Assembly: GCF_000379805.1 (NCBI RefSeq)
Contig: NZ_KB903565.1
Coordinates: 5,883 to 38,647, forward strand
Length of the DNA stretch: 32,765 nt
Source of the DNA: Lewinella cohaerens DSM 23179
Lineage (GTDB): Bacteria > Bacteroidota > Bacteroidia > Chitinophagales > Saprospiraceae
Direction of reading: 5' to 3'
Part shown: positions 16,550 to 24,072 of the stretch, piece after piece
Layout: every line of letters begins with the position of its first letter
How positions within the stretch are numbered: the stretch's first letter is position 1
The notes under the pieces: model-generated
Database searches by the model: none
Seen by the model: the letters and a program-made list of their open reading frames with translations, nothing else
Told to the model about the DNA's origin: nothing
Program-made: the position numbers and the translations under genes

Positions 16550-17272
16550 TTAAAAGACCTCCCGCAAGATCAAGTGTGCATTCACTTCCCCCATGCCTTC
16601 CAGGTGCAGTTGGAAGTAACGGATCAGTTCGTTTAATAACTTTTGCCGGGTTTCACGCTCCAATCGAAGTTCATGGGCTTTTGGCGCAGGATGATGTAAC
16701 ATTTCGTAAAAAGCAAGGGCTACCTCATCCATCAAATAATGCGCATGCGCAGGTGGCGTGGAAACAAACTCCCCGGCCTCCAAATCGAAAAGCGGAGTCG
16801 CTGCTGAATACACGCCAGCCGGAGAAAAACCTAAATAGGAAGATAACTCCAAAAGAAACCCCAGGTGATAATTAGCGACGCCCTCCTGAGCCGTATCCAA
16901 TCCTGCAAAGCGATTGAATAAAAAACGGAATAATGGTTGGTTTTCTTCCCGTTCCCGAATGGCTTTGCGCGCAACCTCTACCATGAATAAGCCCACTGCT
17001 CCTTTGCGAACATCAAATGGGATGGAATCGTAGATGTAGGCTGGCCTAATTTCCTTGAGGCGATTCAAGTCGCGGTCATCCCGCTCATAGGCAACAATAT
17101 CTAACAAAGTCATCACTTGCAACAAACTGGCTTGTGTTCGAGCCTTGGCTGAGCGAACACCGCTAATGATATATTTACGCAACCCTTTCTGTTCGGTATA
17201 CAGCTCCACAATCAAACTGGATTCGCCGTACTTGTGGGTGCGAAAAACAATCCCACGGGTTTTTATCAGCAT
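16550..17272 (-). CDS. recO: DNA repair protein RecO
   Basis: 240 residues from the ATG at 17272. Almost all RecO proteins begin like the MLIKTRGIVFRTHKYGESS seen here, so the in-frame ATG at 17290 is rejected. The N-terminal OB-fold domain (about 1-80, with LIVELYTEQKGLRKYIISGV) is followed by the helical RecO_C domain (FMVEVARKAIREREENQPLF, LGFLLELSSYLGFSP). The zinc-binding cysteines found in some RecO proteins are not present. RecO works with RecR and RecF to load RecA on SSB-coated single strands. It is preceded by a TAATTTTG box and appears monocistronic. Confidence 0.93.
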   Translation of the reverse strand: MLIKTRGIVFRTHKYGESSLIVELYTEQKGLRKYIISGVRSAKARTQASLLQVMTLLDIVAYERDDRDLNRLKEIRPAYIYDSIPFDVRKGAVGLFMVEVARKAIREREENQPLFRFLFNRFAGLDTAQEGVANYHLGFLLELSSYLGFSPAGVYSAATPLFDLEAGEFVSTPPAHAHYLMDEVALAFYEMLHHPAPKAHELRLERETRQKLLNELIRYFQLHLEGMGEVNAHLILREVF

Positions 17273-17308
17273 CTTTTGTTTTTTGTACAATACTCAGTAA
17301 AAAAAAGC

Positions 17309-17316
17309 CAAAATTA
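17309..17316 (-). promoter_or_regulatory. recO: -7 box TAATTTTG for recO
   Basis: Exact minus-strand TAnnTTTG match, 36 nt before the recO ATG. An ATTG lies 23 nt upstream of it, slightly longer than the usual 19-21 spacing. Confidence 0.45.
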
Positions 17317-17595
17317 TATTGCCAATCACTCCACCCTCGCAATGGTAAAAAGGGCAACTTCTTATTCTGCATTGCTTTCTGTTTGATGTTTGCCGAAGGT
17401 GCAAAATTGCCCTTAAAGTTAACAAACATTTCACTAGTGATTAGGGGCAAAATTGCGGTGAATAACCCCATCTTTGCTGCGAAATAAGTGCAAAGTTTGC
17501 AACTAAGCATTACTTCAACTCGTCTTTAGTATATCACCCAAAATGCAGCAAGCAGGAACTATCACCCCCTTTTTTTTGTCCTGAGCTTGCGCCAA
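17317..17595. other. Intergenic DNA between recO and the inverted-repeat element
   Basis: No coding frame is supported. GCAAAATTGC occurs twice in direct orientation (17401-17410 and 17447-17456), on either side of ACTAGTGATTAG. A C-run/T-run (17564-17578) precedes TCCTGAGC. No clear promoter for the plus-strand gene is visible here. Confidence 0.45.
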
Positions 17596-17759
17596 GCGAC
17601 GCCGGATAAATAAGTGTCGGGTTTGATAGGTCAGTGATTTTGGTTTTAATTGAGGCGAAGGTTCCCGACCTTAGCCATAGCTAAGGGAGGCGGTTCTTCA
17701 ACGAAGAGTAAAGCCAAAATCATTCCTTGGAAATCTGACAGTTATTTATCCGACGTTGC
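17596..17759. repeat. 164-bp MITE-like element or structured leader with terminal inverted repeats
   Basis: The 23-nt ends at 17596-17618 and 17737-17759 are inverted repeats matching at 20 of 23 positions, sharing GGATAAATAA/TTATTTATCC. Further in, TGATTTTGGTTTTA (17635-17648) pairs with TAAAGCCAAAATCA (17709-17722) at 13 of 14. The centre is a perfect CCTTAGC-CATA-GCTAAGG hairpin (17669-17686). The whole unit therefore folds into one long interrupted hairpin. It contains no transposase. It ends 14 nt before the ATG of the next gene, so it would form that gene's leader or contain its promoter. Confidence 0.7.
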
Positions 17760-17773
17760 TAAAAAAAACTGAA

Positions 17774-18421
17774 ATGAAAACTTACATCACCTGTTGTATC
17801 CTGATTATCACATCATTCTCCTTATTTGCAAATGCTTCTGAACTGGCAAGCGTTGGTCGTTGCCTCGAAGAACAGCTGACAGCCTCCCCCTGGTCGGTGA
17901 CCTCTGGTCAGCAATGGGAGTTCGCACACGATGGTACTTTGTTAGTGTTTGACCAGTCAAGCCAAGTGCTTCAGCAAGGTGGCTGGGATTTACAAGTCAC
18001 GGAAAAAGAACTTATTCTGCAAGTAATCGTAGGGCCTGAAGTTAAAAATTATGCACTAACCCCCCATTGTGACCAGGAAAACATTATCCTCAAAGAATTT
18101 ACCAGCGGAGAACTCGTTATGGTACCCTTGAGATACGATGCCAAGCTTACCCGTTCTTTGACCGGCGACTGGCAGAAAGGATTCTATGGCGAAGAACCTT
18201 TTTTAGCCTTTAAGGCAAATGGTACTTATGTTGTTACTGAAGTAACCAACGATCACTATGAATTACGGACTGGCCGTTGGTCATTAATGGGCAATACACT
18301 CCTGTTACATACTGTAGAAGGAGAGCTACAGGCGTTCCTGATAAAGCATCTCCAAATGGATGAGCTGGTACTCTCTCCTTTTAATGCGAACCGGGAGGAT
18401 TGGTACTTGAATAAACTCTAA
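17774..18421 (+). CDS. Secreted protein with two lipocalin-like repeats, function unknown
   Basis: 215 residues from the ATG at 17774, which starts a signal peptide (MKTYITCCILIITSFSLFANA). The in-frame ATG at 17756 falls in the inverted-repeat element and is rejected. The mature part seems to contain two copies of one unit of about 75 residues. The first has WEFAHDGTLLV, GGWDLQ, ELILQVI, then ENIILKEF. The second has FLAFKANGTYVV, GRWSLMGNTLLLHTV, then DELVLSPF. The pattern F-x-x-x-G-T..V, G-x-W-x-L, L-x-L..., L-x-x-F resembles short lipocalin-like (META/lipocalin_4-type) beta sheets. I do not recognise the family, so function is unknown. It converges with the next gene, with only 10 nt between stop codons. 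Confidence 0.75.
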   Translation: MKTYITCCILIITSFSLFANASELASVGRCLEEQLTASPWSVTSGQQWEFAHDGTLLVFDQSSQVLQQGGWDLQVTEKELILQVIVGPEVKNYALTPHCDQENIILKEFTSGELVMVPLRYDAKLTRSLTGDWQKGFYGEEPFLAFKANGTYVVTEVTNDHYELRTGRWSLMGNTLLLHTVEGELQAFLIKHLQMDELVLSPFNANREDWYLNKL

Positions 18422-18431
18422 GAGGCTAGTA

Positions 18432-18761
18432 TTACCACTCCCACTCTTTCCCCAAATCTTCAGGACGGTAGTGTTGTTTGGTGTAGATTCTCCGTTTTTG
18501 GCGTTCAATGATCAAGCGCGCAAGTCCAATGTTCGCAGGTTCGGTAGCCGTAGGCAGCAAGGCTGCTTGTACCTTTGCTTCATCAATGTCCATTCGGTAC
18601 ATCAGGCTTAACAGCCACTCCATTCGCTTGTCGATGAGAAAATCCAGATGGTCAACGAGCATCCTCAGAAGATCCTCTTCTGAGGATGCCTCTATTTGGT
18701 CGATGGCAAAATCCTGCCTAAGTAGTGTAGCCAGCTGCCTGTTGGCCTCTAACGCTTCCAT
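18432..18761 (-). CDS. Small conserved Bacteroidota protein, function unknown
   Basis: 109 residues, helical and charged, with no signal peptide. Notable segments are LVDHLDFLIDKRMEWLLSLM, YRMDIDEAKVQAALL, EPANIGLARLIIERQKRR and a C-terminal YRPEDLGKEWEW. I recall similar short proteins in many Bacteroidota with YR(M/L/I)D(I/V)-E-K and IA-x-LI-x-ERQ patterns, but no assigned role. The N-terminal MEALEANRQLATLL start is the only good one. It is divergent from the ATP-grasp-like gene across a 106-nt gap that holds a strong dyad. Confidence 0.75.
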   Translation of the reverse strand: MEALEANRQLATLLRQDFAIDQIEASSEEDLLRMLVDHLDFLIDKRMEWLLSLMYRMDIDEAKVQAALLPTATEPANIGLARLIIERQKRRIYTKQHYRPEDLGKEWEW

Positions 18762-18808
18762 GAAAATGATTTAATTTTTTTCGATTCTGCTACGAAGATG
18801 CTTAATTT

Positions 18809-18862
18809 TTCTTATTCTTACTATCCAAGAATTATTGCAATCTTGAATAGACAGAATAAGAA
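18809..18862. promoter_or_regulatory. 22-nt-arm inverted repeat immediately before the ATP-grasp-like gene
   Basis: The left arm 18809-18830 (starts TTCTTATTCT) and right arm 18841-18862 (ends AGAATAAGAA) match at 19 of 22 positions around a 10-nt loop. The outer 10 bp are perfect. It ends 5 nt before the ATG at 18868. Since the flanking genes diverge, it is not a terminator for either. It is more likely an operator or a 5' leader hairpin that masks the start region. Confidence 0.6.
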
Positions 18863-18867
18863 AAGAT

Positions 18868-20058
18868 ATGATCCCCAGCACGAGAGAACAATACAATCGC
18901 GATTTTACCCAGGAAAAATACCAGGCTTTGGTGGACGATATTGCCAATAGCTTTGACCATCGTCCGCCCTTTCGTATTGCCGAAACGCCTATCTTTCTAG
19001 ACCGTGAATTGCGGAATCACCTCGTTCAGGCTTGTGAGGATATCACAGATGTCATTGTGCAGCCCAACTTTCGTGATTTATCCGCATCAGCATTGCTGGC
19101 CGGACAGGTAGTTCCTAACGAAACGCCTCATACGACCTTTTTGCAGATGGATTTTGGCCTATGCAAAGCCGAAGATGGTACCATCATCCCACAATTAATC
19201 GAAGCCCAGGGGTTTCCATCGCTTTATTTCTTTCAGGAGGCAGTAGCAGAGCGCTATCGTAAGCACTTTGGGATTTCCGATGAGTTTGTCCACCGTTTTG
19301 GAGGCCTGGATGCGGCAGGATATCGCGAAAAACTGCGAGAAATTATTGTCGGAGATCATGATCCGGAAAATGTGATTATCCTTGAAGTAGAGCCAGAAAA
19401 ACAAGTGACAGCCATCGATTTTTTTGTGGCAAAAAAATGGATCGGTATCGAAGCCGTTTGTGTCAGTAGCGTCATTAAAGAAGGTAGAAAACTTTATTAT
19501 ATGAAAGATGGTCGCAAGATTCATATCGAGCGCATCTTTAATCGCGTTATTTTTGATGAACTCATCCTACGTGATGACCTTCCCCGCGAGTTTTACCTCA
19601 CCGATGATGTCGACGTCGAATGGGTAGGTCACCCCAACTGGTTTTTCCGCATCAGCAAGCATACATTGCCACTTATTGATAGCCCTTATTCTCCCAAGGC
19701 CTTTTTACTGAGTGAACTGACCGAGTATCCTCATGATTTGCACAATTATGTACTCAAACCACTGTACTCCTTTGCCGGCAAGGGCGTAATTATTAACATC
19801 AATCGCTTTGACCTCGAAGCGATAAAAGATCCCGAAAATTACATCCTCCAACGAAAGGTCGCATACGCTCCGGTAGTACCTACACCAGATGTGCCCGCCA
19901 AGGCCGAGGTGCGGATGATGATGCTCTGGGAGCGGGGTGCCGAGCGTCCTTATTTGGTCAATAACCTCGTGCGCCTCAGTAAAGGAGAAATGGTAGGGGT
20001 TCGCTACAATAAAGGCAAGGTTTGGGTAGGTGGCAGCGTCGGCTTTTTCCGCCCGTAA
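18868..20058 (+). CDS. ATP-grasp-like protein, function unknown
   Basis: 396 residues, cytoplasmic. The C-terminal half carries ATP-grasp-type signatures: NYVLKPLYSFAGKGVIININ at about 292-311, with a candidate ATP-binding lysine followed by a glycine-containing loop, then YILQRKVAYAPVVPTPD and EVRMMMLWERG, with a terminal NNLVRLSKGEMVGVRYNKGK. The middle section (NVIILEVEPEKQ, TAIDFFVAKKWIGIEAVC, IHIERIFNRVIFDEL) resembles the Rossmann-like pre-ATP-grasp part seen in circularly permuted ATP-grasp and glutathionylspermidine-synthase-like proteins. The N-terminal DITDVIVQPNFRDLS and FLQMDFGLC, PQLIEAQGFPSLY segments fit this too. Such enzymes ligate a carboxylate to an amine or thiol, but no substrate can be named. 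A PD-(D/E)XK-like gene follows 55 nt downstream. Confidence 0.7.
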   Translation: MIPSTREQYNRDFTQEKYQALVDDIANSFDHRPPFRIAETPIFLDRELRNHLVQACEDITDVIVQPNFRDLSASALLAGQVVPNETPHTTFLQMDFGLCKAEDGTIIPQLIEAQGFPSLYFFQEAVAERYRKHFGISDEFVHRFGGLDAAGYREKLREIIVGDHDPENVIILEVEPEKQVTAIDFFVAKKWIGIEAVCVSSVIKEGRKLYYMKDGRKIHIERIFNRVIFDELILRDDLPREFYLTDDVDVEWVGHPNWFFRISKHTLPLIDSPYSPKAFLLSELTEYPHDLHNYVLKPLYSFAGKGVIININRFDLEAIKDPENYILQRKVAYAPVVPTPDVPAKAEVRMMMLWERGAERPYLVNNLVRLSKGEMVGVRYNKGKVWVGGSVGFFRP

Positions 20059-20092
20059 GAACAACACAAAACCAGAAAGGAGGGTCAATTTC

Positions 20093-20107
20093 TTTTTTGC
20101 GCAATAA
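20093..20107 (+). promoter_or_regulatory. Leader motif TTTTTTGCGCAATAA
   Basis: Matches TTTTCTGCGCAATAC, found ahead of ettA and of the thioesterase gene, at 13 of 15 positions. Here it lies 6 nt before the ATG at 20114. Confidence 0.35.
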
Positions 20108-20113
20108 ACCGCC

Positions 20114-20683
20114 ATGTCAGAGAGAGTCTTTATAGAAAGTGACTTAGTGTTTACCTTCCCGGAACACTGGTGGGTAAGGGAGTATGATAACCACCGTTTT
20201 TACAAAAACATCAGTGGCCTTGGCTTAAAAGGCGTTGACTTCTTATTGGTAGACCCTTCGGGGGCTGGACACCTTTACTTGATGGAGGTCAAAAATTATC
20301 GTACTCGGGTTCGGAAAGGCATTGTTTATGAGGCTCCGCTTAAATCGCCCGAAGAATTGGCTGCAACTATTGCCATGAAGTATGAACATACCTTAAGAGC
20401 TATTCGGGCCGTCCATTTATACTACCAACGCAAATGGTGGTACCGCTTAATGAATCGTATCATCCGCAAAAGTCAATACATGCAATACGATTCCGTATTT
20501 TGGACGCAAGCCTACGAACTGGCCCGCCAACCATCACAACATACCTTTTTGCTCTGGTTAGAGACAGAAACAGAAGATCAAGTCTATGAGAAACAGTTGC
20601 AAAAAAGCATGGGCTTACAGGTGGCGTTGAAGATTGGGAGACAGACACATCCATATCCTCCGGGAATTATAGTGCAAGGTTAA
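20114..20683 (+). CDS. PD-(D/E)XK-like protein, function unknown
   Basis: 189 residues, basic overall. The segment KGVDFLLVDPSGAGHLYLMEVKNYR at about 37-60, read as GVDFLLVD then LYLMEVKNYR, fits the PD-(D/E)XK nuclease core: an aspartate after a strand and E-x-K 15-16 residues later on the next strand. An N-terminal helix-strand part with the aromatic FPEHWWVREYDNHRFYK precedes it, and a helical, Trp/Tyr/Arg-rich region follows (LYYQRKWWYRLMNRIIRKSQ). Such cores occur in restriction, repair and mobile-element nucleases, but also in inactive relatives. Nothing else here indicates restriction or defence. It probably shares a transcript with the ATP-grasp-like gene and converges with rnhB. Confidence 0.6.
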   Translation: MSERVFIESDLVFTFPEHWWVREYDNHRFYKNISGLGLKGVDFLLVDPSGAGHLYLMEVKNYRTRVRKGIVYEAPLKSPEELAATIAMKYEHTLRAIRAVHLYYQRKWWYRLMNRIIRKSQYMQYDSVFWTQAYELARQPSQHTFLLWLETETEDQVYEKQLQKSMGLQVALKIGRQTHPYPPGIIVQG

Positions 20684-20689
20684 TCTTTT

Positions 20690-20835
20690 TTTGGGGCCGT
20701 AGCAGCGCTTCGCTAGCTACCACTTGTTCCGTTCTCAGTGCTCCCTTTGGTCGCACTACCACTGCACCAGTTCGTCCTTGCCCACTCCGTGCCCCGAGCT
20801 CCGGCCGCTGGCCTGCGCACGAGTGATAGCAGCAC
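20690..20835. repeat. G/C-rich palindrome cluster between convergent genes
   Basis: This stretch is much richer in G and C than its surroundings. It holds several short dyads: GTAGCAGCGCTTCGCTAGCTAC (in two parts GTAGC/GCTAC with inner GCG/CGC, 20698-20719), AGTGC...GCACT around CCCTTTGG (about 20737-20757), and CGGCCGCTGGCC (about 20800-20811). It lies between the stop codons of the gene ending at 20683 and rnhB and could act as a terminator. I infer a REP-like dispersed repeat, but only one copy is in this window. Confidence 0.5.
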
Positions 20836-20839
20836 GCTC

Positions 20840-21442
20840 TCAAAACAAACTCCCCTGACTGCTATCTGGCAAAAGCCGAAAAGACATCCGATGATACGGG
20901 CTGGCTCCGTGTTTAGCAATGGCCGCACGATGCACCTTAGCTGGGTAACCCTTGTTGCTGTCCCAGCGATAGTGAGGAAAATCTTCATGGATACGGAGCA
21001 TATAGTCGTCGCGATAGGTTTTCGCGAGAATACTGGCCGCAGCAATGGATAAATATTTACCGTCACCTTTAATAATGGTGTGGTGAGGTATCTCCCGATA
21101 GGGGTGGAAACGATTCCCGTCGATAAGCAACTGTTCAGGGCGCATCTTCAACTGGTCCAAGGCTCGGTGCATGGCCAAAAAAGAAGCACGCAAGATGTTG
21201 ATTTCATCAATCTCAGCAGGGTCTACCTGGGCTACCGCCCAAGCAAGTGCTTCTTTCTCCACAATTTCGCGGGCAGCATAGCGCTTCTTTTCGCTTAATT
21301 GCTTAGAGTCGTTCAACAGCGGATGCGTAAAGTCTTTGGGTAAGATAACGGCCGCCGCAAAAACAGGGCCGGCAAGACAGCCACGTCCGGCTTCATCACA
21401 ACCCGCCTCGATAAGATGTTCACTCAGAAAAGGTGCCAGCAT
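20840..21442 (-). CDS. rnhB: Ribonuclease HII
   Basis: 200 residues. The N-terminal [24 protein letters not shown] carries the diagnostic DEAGRG with catalytic D16 and E17. [10 protein letters not shown], then the third acidic site region [10 protein letters not shown], and [12 protein letters not shown] with the later acidic residue follow as expected. The C-terminal [23 protein letters not shown] is typical. RNase HII cuts RNA in RNA-DNA hybrids and removes single ribonucleotides. It starts 7 nt after the stop codon of the upstream surface-protein gene, so it is probably in that transcript. Confidence 0.95.
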   Translation of the reverse strand: MLAPFLSEHLIEAGCDEAGRGCLAGPVFAAAVILPKDFTHPLLNDSKQLSEKKRYAAREIVEKEALAWAVAQVDPAEIDEINILRASFLAMHRALDQLKMRPEQLLIDGNRFHPYREIPHHTIIKGDGKYLSIAAASILAKTYRDDYMLRIHEDFPHYRWDSNKGYPAKVHRAAIAKHGASPYHRMSFRLLPDSSQGSLF

Positions 21443-21449
21443 ACTGGAG

Positions 21450-22721
21450 TTAGTCTACTTGTACACGGTACAGATATTGCCACCGCTCTTCAAAGGTAAT
21501 ACCCTTGTGTAAATAGTAAAGGGTACCGTCGTGAATTTGCTGTTGCTTTAAATAAACCTCAGGTATTACAGCTGCTTCTCTCAGTATGCCAGTCCTCGGG
21601 TTCACCTCGTATACATAAGTATAATTGCGATCATTGGTCAAAGTGTAGAGCTTTTGGGAAACAGCATCTTGCAATATTTTAGCACTAAAAGCGCGCTTTT
21701 GATGAAAAACAAAAGGGACTTCTCTACGGAAAGAGGTGTCTCCTGCCCGAAAAAAAGTAATGCGATGATTGGCAAAATCAAACAGCAGTAAATCATCCTC
21801 TATAGTGAATAGTTGAGCATTCACAGGCTGGTAAATGATTTGTTGGGCAAATATGCGTTCGTCATTTAATAGGTTAGCTACGCGCTGCTCTTCGTTGCCA
21901 ATCCCCTGTAAAGTACTTGCTTTATTGGCCAGAAATCGATCCTCGTCAGCGAGGCGGCGAAGAAGGTCTTCACTATAGATTTCGGCCAATTGAAAGGCTT
22001 CTCCCTCTCTAGGGGAGGCAAAAATTGTGAAAATCTGTTTTTGCTGACGATAATAACCGGTATAGGTGTACTCCTCGTCGGCGAGTAGGCATGGCCGTAA
22101 AAAACGATTGTACTCATATATCCTACTTTGAGCGCCGATGAATAGCTCTTGACTGTTGTGAGATAATTCCGTAATCGAATTTTCGTAAATGACATAAGTA
22201 TTGCCCATGCAGCTGTTGAATAAACCTTCCGGCCTGGTTTTTTCGAGTGCTTTCTCATCTATTATTTCTCCAGAGAGCTGAGTCAACTGCACCCGGTAAT
22301 GAGGAGATTTGTCGGAGTGGATAAGGAACACCATCTTTTGATCCTGTATCATGAAATCCATAATGGTGCGGTGGTCTGGAGAGATTTTTTCTGGCTCCTG
22401 ATAGGCGCTAACTACAATATCAGGTAAAATAGAAACCCCTTTGATGAGTTTGATGTCCAGCAAATTTTCTTTTTTAGCCAAGGGCACCAATGCCTGTTGA
22501 TAACCAAGGTAAGAAATGACCAGTGTGTCTGGAAAAGTGGTTAAAGAGAGAGAAAAATAGCCATTTTCGTCGCTAATGGCGCCCTGGTTATTATTTATCG
22601 CATAAATGGTTGCACCCGACAATGGTTCTCGGGTAGTAGCATTACTAACAACCCCTTCTTGTCCCCAACCAATGGATGATAGCAGCAGCAGTAGCAGAAT
22701 AATAAAGCATAACCGGGCCAT
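21450..22721 (-). CDS. Secreted protein with carboxypeptidase-regulatory-like domain
   Basis: 423 residues from the ATG at 22721, which begins a clear signal peptide ([20 protein letters not shown]). An in-frame ATG at 22775 would add 18 polar residues and overlies the promoter, so it is rejected. The first 90 mature residues are a CarboxypepD_reg-like domain: [21 protein letters not shown], split as [13 protein letters not shown] and [16 protein letters not shown], then [11 protein letters not shown] and [13 protein letters not shown]. This is the same type of N-terminal domain as in SusC proteins, but here followed by about 310 residues of a beta-rich, possibly propeller-like region (e.g. 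[30 protein letters not shown]) instead of a barrel. Likely periplasmic or outer-surface. Function unknown. rnhB follows after 7 nt. Confidence 0.8.
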   Translation of the reverse strand: MARLCFIILLLLLLSSIGWGQEGVVSNATTREPLSGATIYAINNNQGAISDENGYFSLSLTTFPDTLVISYLGYQQALVPLAKKENLLDIKLIKGVSILPDIVVSAYQEPEKISPDHRTIMDFMIQDQKMVFLIHSDKSPHYRVQLTQLSGEIIDEKALEKTRPEGLFNSCMGNTYVIYENSITELSHNSQELFIGAQSRIYEYNRFLRPCLLADEEYTYTGYYRQQKQIFTIFASPREGEAFQLAEIYSEDLLRRLADEDRFLANKASTLQGIGNEEQRVANLLNDERIFAQQIIYQPVNAQLFTIEDDLLLFDFANHRITFFRAGDTSFRREVPFVFHQKRAFSAKILQDAVSQKLYTLTNDRNYTYVYEVNPRTGILREAAVIPEVYLKQQQIHDGTLYYLHKGITFEERWQYLYRVQVD

Positions 22722-22747
22722 GTTTTGATTTTGGTGCTTAAACTTAT

Positions 22748-22776
22748 CAAAAATAGGGGGATAGACAATGTGCAAT
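22748..22776 (-). promoter_or_regulatory. Promoter ATTG-N17-TATTTTTG for the carboxypeptidase-regulatory-domain gene
   Basis: Minus-strand ATTG (22773-22776) and exact TAnnTTTG box TATTTTTG (22748-22755) at 17-nt spacing, with the ATG at 22721 about 20 nt past the expected start site. The position excludes the longer start at 22775. Confidence 0.6.
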
Positions 22777-22855
22777 TATTGAAGGGCTACAATCGCAAGG
22801 TGAGATACTTATTTGATTGACTAAGGGATAAAATAATGCTTCTGAGCGGAATACT

Positions 22856-22887
22856 ATTGGAAGCTTTGTTGAAAATTAATATATTTG
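22856..22887 (+). promoter_or_regulatory. hppD: Promoter ATTG-N20-TATATTTG for hppD
   Basis: ATTG (22856-22859) and the exact TAnnTTTG box TATATTTG (22880-22887) are separated by 20 nt. The start site would be near 22893, so the ATGs at 22836 and 22890 are upstream of or at the start of the transcript. The ATG at 22938 is the first usable one. Confidence 0.62.
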
Positions 22888-22937
22888 CCATGGCAACTAA
22901 TTTTAGCCTCAGTCCTAACCAACCAAAATCATCAATT

Positions 22938-24071
22938 ATGTCTAGCACTACCACTGCTCCAGAAAAAATTTACCAGGAAGCTGCCGATTTTATGCCTCTG
23001 CTGGGTACTGACTATGTGGAGTTGTATGTAAGTAATGCTAAGCAAGCCGCCCATTTTTATCAAACGGCAATGGGTTTTCAGCCTTTGGCTTACGCCGGAT
23101 TGCAAACCGGTTTGCAGGATCGGGAGTCCTATGTGTTAGAGCAGGGGAAAATTCGCCTGGTACTCACGTCTCCATTGAAAAGTGGCACTGCTATTGGTAA
23201 ACATATTGACCTGCACGGCGATGGTGTCAAAGTGGTTGCGCTTTGGGTTGATGATGCGACTGCCGCTTACAAGGAGGCTACTAGTCGTGGTGCAATATCC
23301 TATATGGAGCCAGTGACTGAAGAAGACCAGCACGGAAAAGTAGTACGATCAGGCATTCACACTTACGGCGAGACGGTTCACATTTTTGTAGAACGCAAAG
23401 ATTACCAGGGCGTATTCCTTCCAGGTTACCAGCCTTGGAACTCCACCTACCAACCTGCTCCTATTGGTCTTCAGTATATCGACCATATGGTAGGTAATGT
23501 AGAGCTTGGTGGGATGAATAAATGGGTCGATTTCTATGCTGACGTTATGGGCTTTACCCAGATCGTTTCTTTTGATGATAAAGATATCTCGACCGAGTAC
23601 ACAGCATTGATGAGTAAGGTGATGAGCAACGGCAATGGCCGCATCAAGTTTCCTATCAACGAGCCAGCGGCTGGTCTGCGGAAATCACAGATCGAGGAAT
23701 ACCTGGATTTTTATGAAGGAGCTGGCGTTCAGCACCTGGCAGTAGCTACAGATGACATCATTGGAACGGTCAAAGAGTTACAAAGCCGCGGGATAGAGTT
23801 CCTGCAGGTACCGGGTACTTATTATGATACCCTCTTGGACCGAGTAGGAGAGATCGAAGAAGATCTTGCACCGCTACGTGAACTGGGTATCTTGGTAGAT
23901 CGCGATGATGAAGGTTATTTACTACAAATCTTCACAAAGCCTATTCAGCCTCGGCCCACTATGTTTTTCGAAATTATTCAACGTAAAGGTGCACGCTCTT
24001 TTGGCAAAGGTAATTTCAAAGCCCTCTTCGAAGCCATCGAGCGAGAGCAGGAGTTGAGAGGAACCTTGTAG
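22938..24071 (+). CDS. hppD: 4-hydroxyphenylpyruvate dioxygenase
   Basis: 377 residues from the ATG at 22938, the length expected for the family. Two vicinal-oxygen-chelate domains are visible: ADFMPLLGTDYVELYVSNAKQ at the start and GLQYIDHMVGNVELGGMNKW in the second half. The Fe(II) ligands are H183 (in YIDHMV), H266 (in QHLAVATDD) and E345 (in MFFEIIQR). The enzyme converts 4-hydroxyphenylpyruvate to homogentisate, the second step of tyrosine catabolism. Homogentisate dioxygenase is not in the window. The start is set by the promoter just upstream. It converges with ppx with one base between stop codons. Confidence 0.96.
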   Translation: MSSTTTAPEKIYQEAADFMPLLGTDYVELYVSNAKQAAHFYQTAMGFQPLAYAGLQTGLQDRESYVLEQGKIRLVLTSPLKSGTAIGKHIDLHGDGVKVVALWVDDATAAYKEATSRGAISYMEPVTEEDQHGKVVRSGIHTYGETVHIFVERKDYQGVFLPGYQPWNSTYQPAPIGLQYIDHMVGNVELGGMNKWVDFYADVMGFTQIVSFDDKDISTEYTALMSKVMSNGNGRIKFPINEPAAGLRKSQIEEYLDFYEGAGVQHLAVATDDIIGTVKELQSRGIEFLQVPGTYYDTLLDRVGEIEEDLAPLRELGILVDRDDEGYLLQIFTKPIQPRPTMFFEIIQRKGARSFGKGNFKALFEAIEREQELRGTL

Positions 24072-24072
24072 A

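Noticed and set aside
20713-21066. 117-codon minus-strand frame overlapping rnhB and the G/C-rich repeat
   Set aside because: It overlaps the conserved C-terminus of RNase HII in another frame and runs through non-coding repeat DNA.
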